Of a stretch of DNA of 64,000 bases, positions 36,775 through 45,583 are shown piece after piece. Position 1 is the stretch's first letter; every line of letters starts with the position of its first letter. The notes under the pieces are model-generated. The model saw only the letters and a list, made by a program, of their open reading frames with translations. It was not told the origin of the DNA and did not search any database. The position numbers and the translations under genes are program-made. The DNA comes from Pseudomonas mandelii (lineage in GTDB: Bacteria; Pseudomonadota; Gammaproteobacteria; Pseudomonadales; Pseudomonadaceae): contig NZ_RCZA01000003.1 in the NCBI RefSeq assembly GCF_006438925.1, positions 534,241 to 598,240 of the forward strand, in the 5' to 3' direction.

Positions 36775-37734
36775 ATGCCCCACGTCACCATGAAACCAAA
36801 GATCGCCATCAGCGCCTGTCTGATGGGCGCAGAAGTGCGTTTTAACGGCGGGCACAAGGCGTCGCAGCTGTGCAGTCGCACTCTCACTGACTATTTCGAT
36901 TTTGTCCCGGTTTGCCCCGAAGTCGCCATCGGTCTCGGCATTCCCCGTGAACCGATTCGTCTGGTGGGCGATCCACAGCGTCCAGAAGCCATCGGTACCG
37001 TTAACCCAACACTCAATGTCACCCGGCCGCTCGCCGAGTACGGTCAGAAAATGGCCGCGGAACTGGGCGACATCTGCGGCTACATCTTCATGCAGAAATC
37101 CCCGTCATGCGGCCTGGATCGGGTCAAGGTCTACCACGCCAACGGTGCGCCGGTGGACGGTGGCGGTCGTGGCATCTATGCCCAGGCGTTCTGCGCGCGG
37201 CATCCGGATTTACCGGTGGAAGAAGACGGCCGACTCAACGACCCGGTGCTGCGAGAAAACTTCCTCACCCGCGTATTCGCCTATAGCGCCTGGCAGCAAT
37301 TGCTGCGCGAAGGCCTCACTCGCCGTGGCCTCACGGACTTTCACTCGCGCTACAAATACCTGCTGATGGCCCACAATCCGGTGCAATACAAAACCTTGGG
37401 TAACCTGCTGGGTAGCATGGGCCAGACCCATCCGAATGAACTCGGTCCACGCTATTTCAGCGAGCTGATGGCGGCCTTGAAAAAATGCGCCACACGCCGC
37501 ACCCACACCAACGTCCTGCAACACATCAGTGGCTATCTCAAACAGGCCATCAGCGCTGAAGACAAACAGGAAGTGCAGCACGTCATCGGTCAGTACCGCC
37601 ACGGCATCGTGCCGTTGGTGGTGCCGTTGACGCTGCTCAAACACTACTTCCGTCAACACCCGGATCCATACATTGCGCAACAGGTTTACCTGCAACCGCA
37701 TCCGGAAAATCTCAGCCTGCGAAACGCGATCTAA
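36775..37734 (+). CDS. DUF523 (TudS)-DUF1722 fusion protein
   Basis: A 319-residue protein. Residues about 8-150 are DUF523, whose characterised member TudS is an iron-sulfur thiouracil desulfurase. The three ligand cysteines are present at Cys15 (SACL), Cys47 (VCPEV) and Cys112 (SPSCG). Residues about 190-310 are DUF1722, the domain of E. coli YbgA, whose gene lies just upstream of phr. It starts the light-type operon; its TAA overlaps the MerR ATG by one base (TAATG), so the two are coupled. Desulfuration activity is an inference from the domain. Confidence 0.9.
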   Translation: MPHVTMKPKIAISACLMGAEVRFNGGHKASQLCSRTLTDYFDFVPVCPEVAIGLGIPREPIRLVGDPQRPEAIGTVNPTLNVTRPLAEYGQKMAAELGDICGYIFMQKSPSCGLDRVKVYHANGAPVDGGGRGIYAQAFCARHPDLPVEEDGRLNDPVLRENFLTRVFAYSAWQQLLREGLTRRGLTDFHSRYKYLLMAHNPVQYKTLGNLLGSMGQTHPNELGPRYFSELMAALKKCATRRTHTNVLQHISGYLKQAISAEDKQEVQHVIGQYRHGIVPLVVPLTLLKHYFRQHPDPYIAQQVYLQPHPENLSLRNAI

Positions 37735-38675
37735 TGAAAAGCCCACTCGACACCAGCGCCAGCGAAGACCTGGGCGCCGACTTCAAGAAAGCCCTCGACG
37801 AAGGCTGGCTGCCGATCCGCGAGGTCGCGCGGCAGACCGGCGTCAACGCCGTCACCCTGCGGGCCTGGGAGCGGCGTTATGGCCTGATCGTGCCGCAACG
37901 CACGCCCAAGGGTCATCGGCTTTTCTCTGCCGAACACGTTCAACGCATCCTGACGATCCTCACCTGGCTCAACCGCGGCGTGGCCGTCAGCCAGGTCAAG
38001 CCACTGCTCGACACCCCGCAGGCCTTTACCCAATCCGTCGAAAACGATTGGCAAGTGATGCGCCATACGCTGCTGCAAGCGGTCACTCAACTGAACGAAC
38101 GCACCGTCGATGACACTGTCAATCAGGCCATGGCGCTGTATCCACCACGGACCTTGTGCGCACAACTGCTGATGCCGTTGCTGGCTGAACTGGAGCAACA
38201 CTGGCAAGGCCAGTTCGGCGCGCAGATGGAGCGAGTGTTTTTTTACTCCTGGTTACGCAGCAAATTTGGCGCACGCATCTACCATAACAACCGTCAGCTA
38301 CGCACCGCGCCACTGTTGTTGATCAATCACTCGGACCTGCCACTGGAACCTCACCTGTGGCTGACCGCCTGGTTGATCAGCAGCGCCGATTGCCCGGTGG
38401 AAGTGTTCGACTGGCCACTCCCCGCCGGCGAACTCGCACTGGCGATCGATCACCTGCAAGCCCGCGGCGTACTGCTGTATTCCAGCAAAGCCATAAACCT
38501 TTCGCAGCTACCGAAACTTTTGAATGGTGTCAGTTGCCCAAAAATGATTGCCGGACCCACGGTGTGCATCCACCACGCCGAGTTGTCCGCACGAACGTAC
38601 AAGATCACTGATTTGTTCCTGGCTGAAGATCCGTTAGCAGCGCATCAGGGCCTGGCTCAACGTGGGCTCATTTAA
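37734..38675 (+). CDS. MerR-family regulator, class II LitR/CarH-like (PplR1-type)
   Basis: A 313-residue regulator. The N-terminal MerR HTH (about residues 26-95, PIREVARQTGVNAVTLRAWE) is followed by a B12-binding-like region. That region keeps the overall LitR layout (four-helix part about 110-180, then a Rossmann-like part). The E/D-x-H-x-x-G cobalamin motif is not intact: the equivalent place reads EPHLWL, with Trp where Gly is expected. This fits class II LitR proteins that act without B12. It probably represses the operators at 36679-36752, and thus itself. Signal input is perhaps through a LOV protein encoded elsewhere. Confidence 0.85.
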   Translation: MKSPLDTSASEDLGADFKKALDEGWLPIREVARQTGVNAVTLRAWERRYGLIVPQRTPKGHRLFSAEHVQRILTILTWLNRGVAVSQVKPLLDTPQAFTQSVENDWQVMRHTLLQAVTQLNERTVDDTVNQAMALYPPRTLCAQLLMPLLAELEQHWQGQFGAQMERVFFYSWLRSKFGARIYHNNRQLRTAPLLLINHSDLPLEPHLWLTAWLISSADCPVEVFDWPLPAGELALAIDHLQARGVLLYSSKAINLSQLPKLLNGVSCPKMIAGPTVCIHHAELSARTYKITDLFLAEDPLAAHQGLAQRGLI

Positions 38676-38688
38676 TGGCGAATTTTTA

Positions 38689-40155
38689 ATGAATCGTGCG
38701 GACACCTCTCTGCAATTGATCTGGTTGCGCAGCGACTTGCGCCTCCATGACAACACCGCCCTCTCGGCCGCCGCAGCCCGAGGCCCGGCTGTGGCGGTGT
38801 ATCTGCTGAGCCCGGAGCAATGGCTGGAGCACGATGACGCGCCGTGCAAAGTGGATTTCTGGCTGCGCAACCTGAGCGAGTTACGCAGCGCGTTGGGTGA
38901 GCTGAACATTCCCTTGTTGATCCGCAAGGCATCTCGCTGGGAGGACGCGCCCAAGGTCCTGCTCGATCTTTGCAAACAGTTGGAAATCGATGCGGTGCAC
39001 GTCAACGAGGAGTACGGCATTCATGAAAGCCGTCGTGATGCAGCGGTGGCCGAAACACTGAAAGCCAATGCCATCGGCTTTTATAGTTACCTTGATCAAC
39101 TGTTGTTAAAACCGGGCACCGTACTGACCAAAACAGGCACTTACTTTCAGGTGTTCAGCCAATTCCGCAAGGCGTGTTACGACCGCCTGCGCGGGTCGTT
39201 ACCGAAGCGGGTCTCAGCACCCGCCGTACAGGCGCCGCTGGCAATCAGCAGCGACAAGATCCCATCAACCGTTGAAGGCTTTGCAACGCCCAGCGACAGC
39301 TTGCGCAGTCTTTGGCCTGCCGGTGAAGCCTGCGCCCACCGCCGCCTCGACACCTTCGCCGATGCCCAGATCGACGACTACAAAAACGAACGCGATTTCC
39401 CGGCCAAACCGGGCACCAGTCAGCTGTCGGCCTATCTCGCCGCCGGGGTAGTTTCCCCCCGTCAGTGCCTGCACGCCGCGCTGCAAAGCAATCAGGGCGA
39501 GTTCGAAAGTGGCAAGGTCGGCGCCGTCACCTGGATCAACGAATTGCTGTGGCGCGAATTCTACAAGCACATTCTGGTGGGCTACCCACGGGTCTCGCGT
39601 CATCGCGCCTTCCGCCCGGAAACCGAAGCCCTCGCCTGGCGCGATGCCCCCGATGAACTCCTGGCCTGGCAAGAGGCCCGTACCGGCCTGCCGATCATCG
39701 ACGCGGCCATGCGCCAGTTGCTTGAAACCGGCTGGATGCACAACCGCCTGCGCATGGTGGTGGCGATGTTCCTGACCAAGAACCTGCTGATCGACTGGCG
39801 TGAAGGCGAACGTTTTTTCATGCGGCATCTGATTGATGGCGACTTGGCGGCGAACAACGGTGGCTGGCAGTGGAGCTCGTCCACTGGCACCGATTCGGCG
39901 CCCTACTTCCGGATTTTCAACCCGCTGAGCCAGTCGGAGAAATTCGACAGCGAGGGGCTGTTCATCAAGCACTGGCTGCCGGAACTGGCCAGACTGAACA
40001 AGAAAGATGTGCACAACCCGGCGAACCTCGGCGGCCTGTTCGGTGTGGCGGATTATCCGTCGCCGATCGTCAATCTGAGCAGCTCTCGCCAACGGGCGCT
40101 GGCCGCATTCAAGAACCTGCCATCACGACAAAATGACGGGCGATTGCCTGGTTAA
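38689..40155 (+). CDS. phrB: Deoxyribodipyrimidine photolyase (class I CPD)
   Basis: A 488-residue light-driven DNA repair enzyme with an N-terminal antenna-binding alpha/beta domain (LIWLRSDLRLHDNTAL at residues 9-24) and a C-terminal FAD domain. Conserved blocks include WINELLWREFYKH (about 282-294), LPIIDAAMRQLLETGWMHNR (about 335-354) and WQWSSSTGTDSAPYFRIFNP (about 394-413). It splits cyclobutane pyrimidine dimers. It follows the MerR gene by 13 nt. ATG 38689 is preferred to a GTG at 38662 inside the merR gene. Confidence 0.95.
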   Translation: MNRADTSLQLIWLRSDLRLHDNTALSAAAARGPAVAVYLLSPEQWLEHDDAPCKVDFWLRNLSELRSALGELNIPLLIRKASRWEDAPKVLLDLCKQLEIDAVHVNEEYGIHESRRDAAVAETLKANAIGFYSYLDQLLLKPGTVLTKTGTYFQVFSQFRKACYDRLRGSLPKRVSAPAVQAPLAISSDKIPSTVEGFATPSDSLRSLWPAGEACAHRRLDTFADAQIDDYKNERDFPAKPGTSQLSAYLAAGVVSPRQCLHAALQSNQGEFESGKVGAVTWINELLWREFYKHILVGYPRVSRHRAFRPETEALAWRDAPDELLAWQEARTGLPIIDAAMRQLLETGWMHNRLRMVVAMFLTKNLLIDWREGERFFMRHLIDGDLAANNGGWQWSSSTGTDSAPYFRIFNPLSQSEKFDSEGLFIKHWLPELARLNKKDVHNPANLGGLFGVADYPSPIVNLSSSRQRALAAFKNLPSRQNDGRLPG

Positions 40156-40168
40156 AAAGGAGAATGGG

Positions 40169-40948
40169 ATGCGTTTTACACCTCCACGACGCTACTGGCT
40201 GACAGGTGCCAGCAACGGCATTGGTGCCTCGCTGGCCGAAGAAATACTGAAAACCGGAGCTCACCTCGCGGTGAGCGCTCGCTCGGTGGCGCCACTCAAA
40301 GTCTTGTCCCAGCGCTATCCGGGGCAAGTGCTGGTGGTGGCCGGTGACCTGACCAACAGCCAGACCGTGCGAGAAATCGGCGAGCAGATTGCCGGGGAGT
40401 GGGGAGCTCTGGACACGGTCATCCTCAACGCCGGTACTTGCGAATACGTCGACGTTCAGCAGTTCGATTCGTCGATCGTCGAGCACGTAGTGCGCACCAA
40501 CCTGCTTGCCAGCAGCTATTGCATCGAAGCCGCCCTGCCACTCTTGCGCGTCGGCACCGCGCCGCATCTGGTGGGCGTCGCCAGCTCGGTCACCTACCTG
40601 CCGCTGCCGCGGTCCGAGGCTCATGGTGCCTCAAAGCCCGGGCTGCGTTACCTGTTTGAATCGCTGCGCATTGATCTTGCACCGGAAGGCATCGAAGTCA
40701 CCGTGGTCAGCCCGGGGTTTGTCGAGACGCCGCTGCCGACGGAAAACGCCCCCATGCCACTCAGCTGGCCGGTGGACAAGTCCGCACGCTACATCTTCGC
40801 CGAACTCAAGAATCGTCCGCTGGAGATGGCCTTTCCAGCGTTGTTCATGGCCGAACTCTGGCCATTGTCGAAAATACCCAACCGGGGGAAACTCGCGATC
40901 GGCAAACGCATGGTACGCAGCAATCCGCCGATCAAGGATCAGCTGTAA
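40169..40948 (+). CDS. SDR-family protein with Tyr-to-His active-site change
   Basis: A 259-residue short-chain dehydrogenase/reductase. The cofactor motif TGASNGIG (residues 12-19), the NAG motif (LNAG) and the catalytic-Ser segment VASSVTY are intact. The Y-x-x-x-K motif reads HGASK, so the catalytic Tyr is replaced by His. It may have altered chemistry or act as a non-classical SDR. It starts 13 nt after phrB, with AAAAAGGAG upstream, so it is the last gene of the light-type operon. Confidence 0.85.
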   Translation: MRFTPPRRYWLTGASNGIGASLAEEILKTGAHLAVSARSVAPLKVLSQRYPGQVLVVAGDLTNSQTVREIGEQIAGEWGALDTVILNAGTCEYVDVQQFDSSIVEHVVRTNLLASSYCIEAALPLLRVGTAPHLVGVASSVTYLPLPRSEAHGASKPGLRYLFESLRIDLAPEGIEVTVVSPGFVETPLPTENAPMPLSWPVDKSARYIFAELKNRPLEMAFPALFMAELWPLSKIPNRGKLAIGKRMVRSNPPIKDQL

Positions 40949-41082
40949 AATCACCCGCATCTCGGGGCTGATCGCACCTGGCTGCTGGATCGCAGCCATG
41001 AGATCACCCTGTTCGAACCCATCGACCAAGCGTCCGTCAGGCCTTTCACACAGCACCGGCCCACTGCCTTACACTGGGCGCC

Positions 41083-41388
41083 ATGAAAACCATTCCCCAC
41101 ACGCAAATCGACGAGCCTGCGGTCACATGCTCGACCTGCGCAGCTTGCTGCTGTCAGCTCGAAGTCATGCTGATCACGGACACGGGCGTGCCCGAACGTT
41201 TTATCGATACCGATGACTGGGGCGGGGAAGTCATGCTGCGTCTGGATGACGGCTGGTGCGCCGCGCTGGATCGCAACACGATGATGTGCACCATCTACGA
41301 AAAACGCCCGTTGATCTGCCGGGAGTTCGAGATGGGCGCACCGGAATGCATCGACGAACGCCAAGGGATTACCACGGCGTATCGATGA
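41083..41388 (+). CDS. YkgJ-family cysteine-cluster protein
   Basis: A 101-residue protein with cysteine clusters typical of the YkgJ/zinc- or iron-chelating family: CSTCAACCC (residues 16-24), a middle C (GWCAAL), and a C-terminal CTIYEKRPLICREFEMG. A metal or Fe-S site is likely. Function unknown. The promoter lies in the 134-nt gap after the SDR gene. Confidence 0.88.
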   Translation: MKTIPHTQIDEPAVTCSTCAACCCQLEVMLITDTGVPERFIDTDDWGGEVMLRLDDGWCAALDRNTMMCTIYEKRPLICREFEMGAPECIDERQGITTAYR

Positions 41389-41406
41389 ATCTGAATGAGG
41401 ATCTAA

Positions 41407-41496
41407 TGTGGGAGCGAGCCTGCTCGCGAAGGCGATTTAACATTCAACACTGATGTTGACTGACAGCCCGCATTCGCGAGCAGACTCGCTCCCACA
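41407..41496. repeat. REP doublet (REPIN), inverted pair
   Basis: Inverted REP cores at 41407-41431 and 41473-41496, between the convergent ykgJ-like and pagL genes. Confidence 0.85.
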
Positions 41497-41506
41497 TTAA
41501 AAGCGC

Positions 41507-42025
41507 TTACAACGGCATCGTGTAATGCAGCGAAAAGCTTTCTACACCGTCGTTGTAACTGTTAAGACCGGCATTGGAGTAGTGCGTCGCACGAATCCCG
41601 ACTTCATGTCCGCCCGCAAAGCGCAGACCAAAGCCGAATCGGTCTTCGAACTGAAAAGCACCACCGAGGTTGTTGTTTTCAAGTTCGGTATGAGAGAACA
41701 ACGCCACGCCAATCCCGGCCTCCAGGTACGGTTTGACGTTCTGACCGGCAAACTCGTAAACAAACACTGGCGAGAACGACAGGCTGTGGTTGCTGGAGGT
41801 CTTGTCGCCTTCCCAGTAGGTGTAGGCACCGCTCCAGTAACCGGTCAAACGACCGATATCACTCTGCAACCAGCTCTTGTCCCAATCGAATTGCATACCC
41901 AGTCGATAGGTCATGGTCGACTCGCTGGTCTGGCCGACCGCGAACTCCACGCCTGCCGCCTGTGCGGTAAAACTGTGCCCCATCAGTGCGGCCGCAATCG
42001 CGGCCAAGCAGAATAGTCGCTTCAT
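41507..42025 (-). CDS. pagL: Lipid A 3-O-deacylase PagL
   Basis: A 172-residue outer-membrane beta-barrel enzyme that removes the 3-position acyl chain of lipid A. The signal peptide ends near AQA-AGV. The catalytic triad of the family is visible at the C-terminus: His148 and Ser150 in ATHYSN, Glu162 in GVESF. The protein ends in an aromatic-containing strand as expected for a barrel. Start set at ATG 42025, which has AAAGGA at proper spacing; the ATG at 42034 is too close to it. It lies 112 nt after murI on the same strand, as in PAO1. Confidence 0.9.
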   Translation of the reverse strand: MKRLFCLAAIAAALMGHSFTAQAAGVEFAVGQTSESTMTYRLGMQFDWDKSWLQSDIGRLTGYWSGAYTYWEGDKTSSNHSLSFSPVFVYEFAGQNVKPYLEAGIGVALFSHTELENNNLGGAFQFEDRFGFGLRFAGGHEVGIRATHYSNAGLNSYNDGVESFSLHYTMPL

Positions 42026-42136
42026 TAGAAACATCCTTTTCCGAACGATTTCGTATGGTTTTTTTTTGCTTAACGCTATAGAAGTCGACGATTAATCAGA
42101 AGTTCACCCCAATTATTCGCTTGCCCCGAGTTTTGT

Positions 42137-42928
42137 TTACTCCTTGAAGCTTCGCACAACACCAGCGGTATTCCATAGTATCGGCAAGATATTTCTGAAA
42201 TGCTCCGGATCGGCACTCGTCCAGAACTGTGCAGAACGAACAGGCCCCTCGGCGAGCAATTCACGCTCGGCCAACAGACGCTGAAGTTGCCGCGCTACAG
42301 CGGCGCCGGTGTCGATCAAGCTGATGTCATCGGGGATCATCTGCTTAAGCAACGGCTTTAGAAAGGGATAATGCGTGCAGCCAAGAATTATCGTGTCGCA
42401 CCCGGCACCGAGCAGCGGTTCGACATACCTGGCCAGCAACTGGCGCAGCGCCGGACTGTGCAGATCACCGTTTTCAATCAACTCCACCAGGCCGGGGCAC
42501 GGCTGGGTGATGACTTGCACATCGGTGGCGAAACGGTCGAGTAACGCGGCGAACCTGGCACTCTGCAAGGTCCCGGTGGTGGCGAGCACACCGACCACAC
42601 CGCTGCGGGTAGCGGCAGCGGCCGGTTTGACCGCAGGCTCCATGCCGACGATGGGCCACTCGGGATAATCGCGTCGCAAGTCGGCAACGCCAGCGACCGT
42701 CGCCGTGTTGCAGGCCAGCACCAAGGCCTTGGCGCCCTGCTGTTGAAAAAAACCGGCCATCACGCTGCAGCGATGACGAATGAATTCCGGGGTTTTCTCG
42801 CCGTAGGGAATATTCCCGCAATCGGCGACGTACAACAGTGACTCGTTGGGCAGCAAACGCTGGATCTCGGCCAGCACCGAAAGCCCACCGACGCCGGAGT
42901 CGAACACGCCAATCGGCGCTTCACGCAT
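42137..42928 (-). CDS. murI: Glutamate racemase
   Basis: A 263-residue enzyme making D-glutamate for peptidoglycan. N-terminal [14 protein letters not shown] (residues 5-18), catalytic Cys motifs LACNTAT (about 73) and LGCTHYP (about 184) are all present. The ATG at 42928 overlaps the end of moeB by 8 nt, indicating coupled translation. The longer open frame upstream lies within moeB. Confidence 0.95.
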   Translation of the reverse strand: MREAPIGVFDSGVGGLSVLAEIQRLLPNESLLYVADCGNIPYGEKTPEFIRHRCSVMAGFFQQQGAKALVLACNTATVAGVADLRRDYPEWPIVGMEPAVKPAAAATRSGVVGVLATTGTLQSARFAALLDRFATDVQVITQPCPGLVELIENGDLHSPALRQLLARYVEPLLGAGCDTIILGCTHYPFLKPLLKQMIPDDISLIDTGAAVARQLQRLLAERELLAEGPVRSAQFWTSADPEHFRNILPILWNTAGVVRSFKE

Positions 42929-43676
42929 GCTTCGAACCACAGACGCTGCAGCCCGGATCACGCTTGACCCGCAATTCGCGAAAGCGCGAGCCCAAGGCAT
43001 CGATCAACAACAGGCGCCCCACCATCGGCTCGCCGAAGCCCACCAGCAACTTCATGGCTTCCAGCGCCTGAAGACTGCCCACCAGGCCAACCAAAGGCCC
43101 CACGACGCCGGCTTCGCTGCAGGTCAGTTCGGCTTCGCTGCCGTGACCATATAAACAGTGATAGCACGGACTCTCCGGGCGACGCGGGTCGAACACCGAC
43201 AACTGCCCTTCCAGCCGAATCGCAGCGCCACTGACCAGCGGTTTGCAGGCGGCGACACACGCAGCGTTGACCGCTTCGCGGGTGGAGAAATTGTCAGAAC
43301 AGTCCAGCACCAGATCCACCGCAGCCACGGCGGCAGCCAGGGAGTCTTCGTCCAGCGCGGTGCGATGGGCGATTAACTGAATCTCGGGATTGATCGCACT
43401 TAGTCGGCGTATAGCCGAATCGACCTTGCTCAGGCCGACGCTGTCGGTGTCGTGGACAATCTGGCGTTGCAGGTTGGTCAGGTCGACAGTGTCGAAGTCC
43501 GCCAGATGCAACTCACCGACGCCGGCGGCGGCCAGATACAGCGCAACCGGCGAGCCGAGACCGCCAAGACCGACGATCAACACGCGGCTTTCTTTCAGTC
43601 GCAACTGGCCGTCGATGTCGACGTGTTGCAACAGAATCTGCCGACTGTAGCGCAATAATTCCTGATCATTCAGCAC
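42921..43676 (-). CDS. moeB: Molybdopterin-synthase adenylyltransferase MoeB
   Basis: A 251-residue E1-like enzyme that adenylates the C-terminus of MoaD for molybdopterin synthesis. Nucleotide motif [18 protein letters not shown] (residues 33-50). Zinc-binding cysteine pairs CYHC (about 172-175) and CSVC (about 244-247) are present. It overlaps prmC upstream by 7 nt and murI downstream by 8 nt. Confidence 0.92.
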   Translation of the reverse strand: MLNDQELLRYSRQILLQHVDIDGQLRLKESRVLIVGLGGLGSPVALYLAAAGVGELHLADFDTVDLTNLQRQIVHDTDSVGLSKVDSAIRRLSAINPEIQLIAHRTALDEDSLAAAVAAVDLVLDCSDNFSTREAVNAACVAACKPLVSGAAIRLEGQLSVFDPRRPESPCYHCLYGHGSEAELTCSEAGVVGPLVGLVGSLQALEAMKLLVGFGEPMVGRLLLIDALGSRFRELRVKRDPGCSVCGSKHA

Positions 43677-44500
43677 GGCAGGCGCCCCAGGCTGATACGT
43701 TCGTGACCGCCCAGATCGGTGCGGCTGTGGACTTCTTCAAAGCCGCGGGTCAGCAGCAAATCGCGTACCGCAGTGGCTTGATCGTAACCGTGTTCAAGCA
43801 TCAACCAGCCGCCCGCCTCCAGATAATCCGGCGCCTGGGCGACGATCAGACGCAGATCGTCGAGCCCGTCGACGCCGGCCACCAAGGCACTGGCCGGTTC
43901 GAAGCGCACATCACCTTCTACCAGATGCGGGTCGGCGGAGGCGATGTAAGGCGGGTTGCTGATGATCAGCTGAAAACGCTGACCTTCCAGCGCACTGAAC
44001 CAATGACTGCTCAGCACGGTGGCGTTATTCAGGTGAAGTCGCTGGCGATTGCGCTCGGCCAGGGCCACGGCTTCGAGCACGCGATCCACCGCGGAAACCT
44101 TCCAGGCCGGACGCTCGCTGGCCAAGGCCAACGCAATGGCGCCACTGCCGGTGCCGAGATCGAGGACCTTGGCAGGTGTGGCTGGCAGGAGTTCAAGCGC
44201 CGCTTCCACCAATAGCTCGGTGTCCGGGCGCGGGATCAGCGTATGCGGCGCCACTTCCAGATCAAGCTTCCAGAAACCTTGCTGACCGAGGATGTAAGCC
44301 ACTGGCTCACCGCCACGGCGGCGCTGCAAATACTCGGCAAATTTAAGCGCCGCTTCGCTCGGAACGATGCGCTCGGGCCAGGTGTGCAGAAAACTGCGGG
44401 ACTTGCCCAACGCCGCGGCCAGCAACAATTCGGCATCCAGGCGCGCGGTGGGCGAATCTGGCAGGTCGGCGGCGCGTAACAAACTGGCAATGATCGTCAT
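43670..44500 (-). CDS. prmC: Peptide chain release factor N5-glutamine methyltransferase PrmC
   Basis: A 276-residue SAM-dependent enzyme that methylates the GGQ glutamine of release factors. An N-terminal helical substrate-binding domain is followed by SAM motif VLDLGTGSGAIALALA (about 114-129) and NPPYIAS (about 180). It starts immediately after the prfA stop codon, which encodes its substrate. Confidence 0.95.
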   Translation of the reverse strand: MTIIASLLRAADLPDSPTARLDAELLLAAALGKSRSFLHTWPERIVPSEAALKFAEYLQRRRGGEPVAYILGQQGFWKLDLEVAPHTLIPRPDTELLVEAALELLPATPAKVLDLGTGSGAIALALASERPAWKVSAVDRVLEAVALAERNRQRLHLNNATVLSSHWFSALEGQRFQLIISNPPYIASADPHLVEGDVRFEPASALVAGVDGLDDLRLIVAQAPDYLEAGGWLMLEHGYDQATAVRDLLLTRGFEEVHSRTDLGGHERISLGRLPC

Positions 44501-45583
44501 TTACTCACCTATCGCTGCCAATTGGTCGGCCTGGTATTCGGCCAGCAACGGCTCGATCACCGCATCGACGCCACCCGCGAGGATTTCGTCGAGGGAATAC
44601 AGCGTCAGGTTGACCCGGTGGTCGGTGACCCGCCCCTGGGCAAAGTTATACGTGCGGATCCGCTCCGAGCGATCGCCCGAACCGACCAGCAATTTACGCT
44701 CGCTAGCGATAGCGTTCGCGGCGGCGCTGGTCTGCTGATCGTTGAGCTTGGCCGACAGCCAGGACATCGCCCGGGCGCGGTTCTTGTGCTGGGAACGCTC
44801 TTCCTGGCACTCAACGACAATACCGGACGGCAAGTGCGTGATGCGGATCGCCGAGTCCGTTTTGTTAACGTGCTGACCACCGGCACCGGAGGATTTGTAG
44901 GTATCGATGCGCAAATCCGAGGGGTTGATCTCGATCGCTTCCTGCTCGTCCGGCTCGGGCAACACGGCTACGGTGCAAGCCGAGGTGTGGATGCGACCCT
45001 GGGATTCGGTAGCGGGAACCCGTTGTACGCGGTGGGCACCGGATTCGAATTTCAGCTTGCCGTAGACGTTGTCGCCTTCGACGCGGGCGATGACTTCTTT
45101 AAAGCCGCCGTGCTCACCAATGTTCTCGGACAGGATTTCCACCCGCCAGCCACGACGCTCGGCGTAACGTGAATACATGCGGAACAGGTCGCCGGAGAAA
45201 ATCGCCGCCTCATCACCGCCTGTGCCGGCGCGGATTTCGAGGAACACGTTACGCCCATCGTTCGGATCCTTGGGCAGCAGCATGCGTTGCAGACTGGCTT
45301 CGATGTCGATCAATTGCTCTTTGGCTTCGCGGACTTCTTCCACGGCCATTTCGCGCATGTCCGGGTCGCTGTCCTTGAGCAGCGCCTGAGCACCCTCGAG
45401 ATCGCTTTGTACCTTGAGCAACTGTTTATAGGTTTCGACAATCGGTTCGACTTCCGCGTATTCCTTGGAATAGGTGCGGAATTTGTTCTGATCGGAAATG
45501 ACTTCGCCGTCGCCAAGCAAGGCGGTCAATTCCTCGAAACGGTCCTGGAGGATGTCCAGCTTATTGAGCAGTGACGCTTTCAT
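44501..45583 (-). CDS. prfA: Peptide chain release factor 1
   Basis: A 360-residue class I release factor recognising UAA and UAG. The GGQ peptidyl-hydrolysis motif is in [17 protein letters not shown] (about 229-245), and the PxT-type anticodon tripeptide is in the VPATESQGR segment (about 185-193). Overlaps hemA by 4 nt (ATGA), so translation is coupled. Confidence 0.97.
   Translation of the reverse strand: MKASLLNKLDILQDRFEELTALLGDGEVISDQNKFRTYSKEYAEVEPIVETYKQLLKVQSDLEGAQALLKDSDPDMREMAVEEVREAKEQLIDIEASLQRMLLPKDPNDGRNVFLEIRAGTGGDEAAIFSGDLFRMYSRYAERRGWRVEILSENIGEHGGFKEVIARVEGDNVYGKLKFESGAHRVQRVPATESQGRIHTSACTVAVLPEPDEQEAIEINPSDLRIDTYKSSGAGGQHVNKTDSAIRITHLPSGIVVECQEERSQHKNRARAMSWLSAKLNDQQTSAAANAIASERKLLVGSGDRSERIRTYNFAQGRVTDHRVNLTLYSLDEILAGGVDAVIEPLLAEYQADQLAAIGE

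Noticed and set aside
42026-42136. PhoP box upstream of pagL
   Set aside because: Looked for a TGTTTA-type direct repeat and found none clear enough to report.
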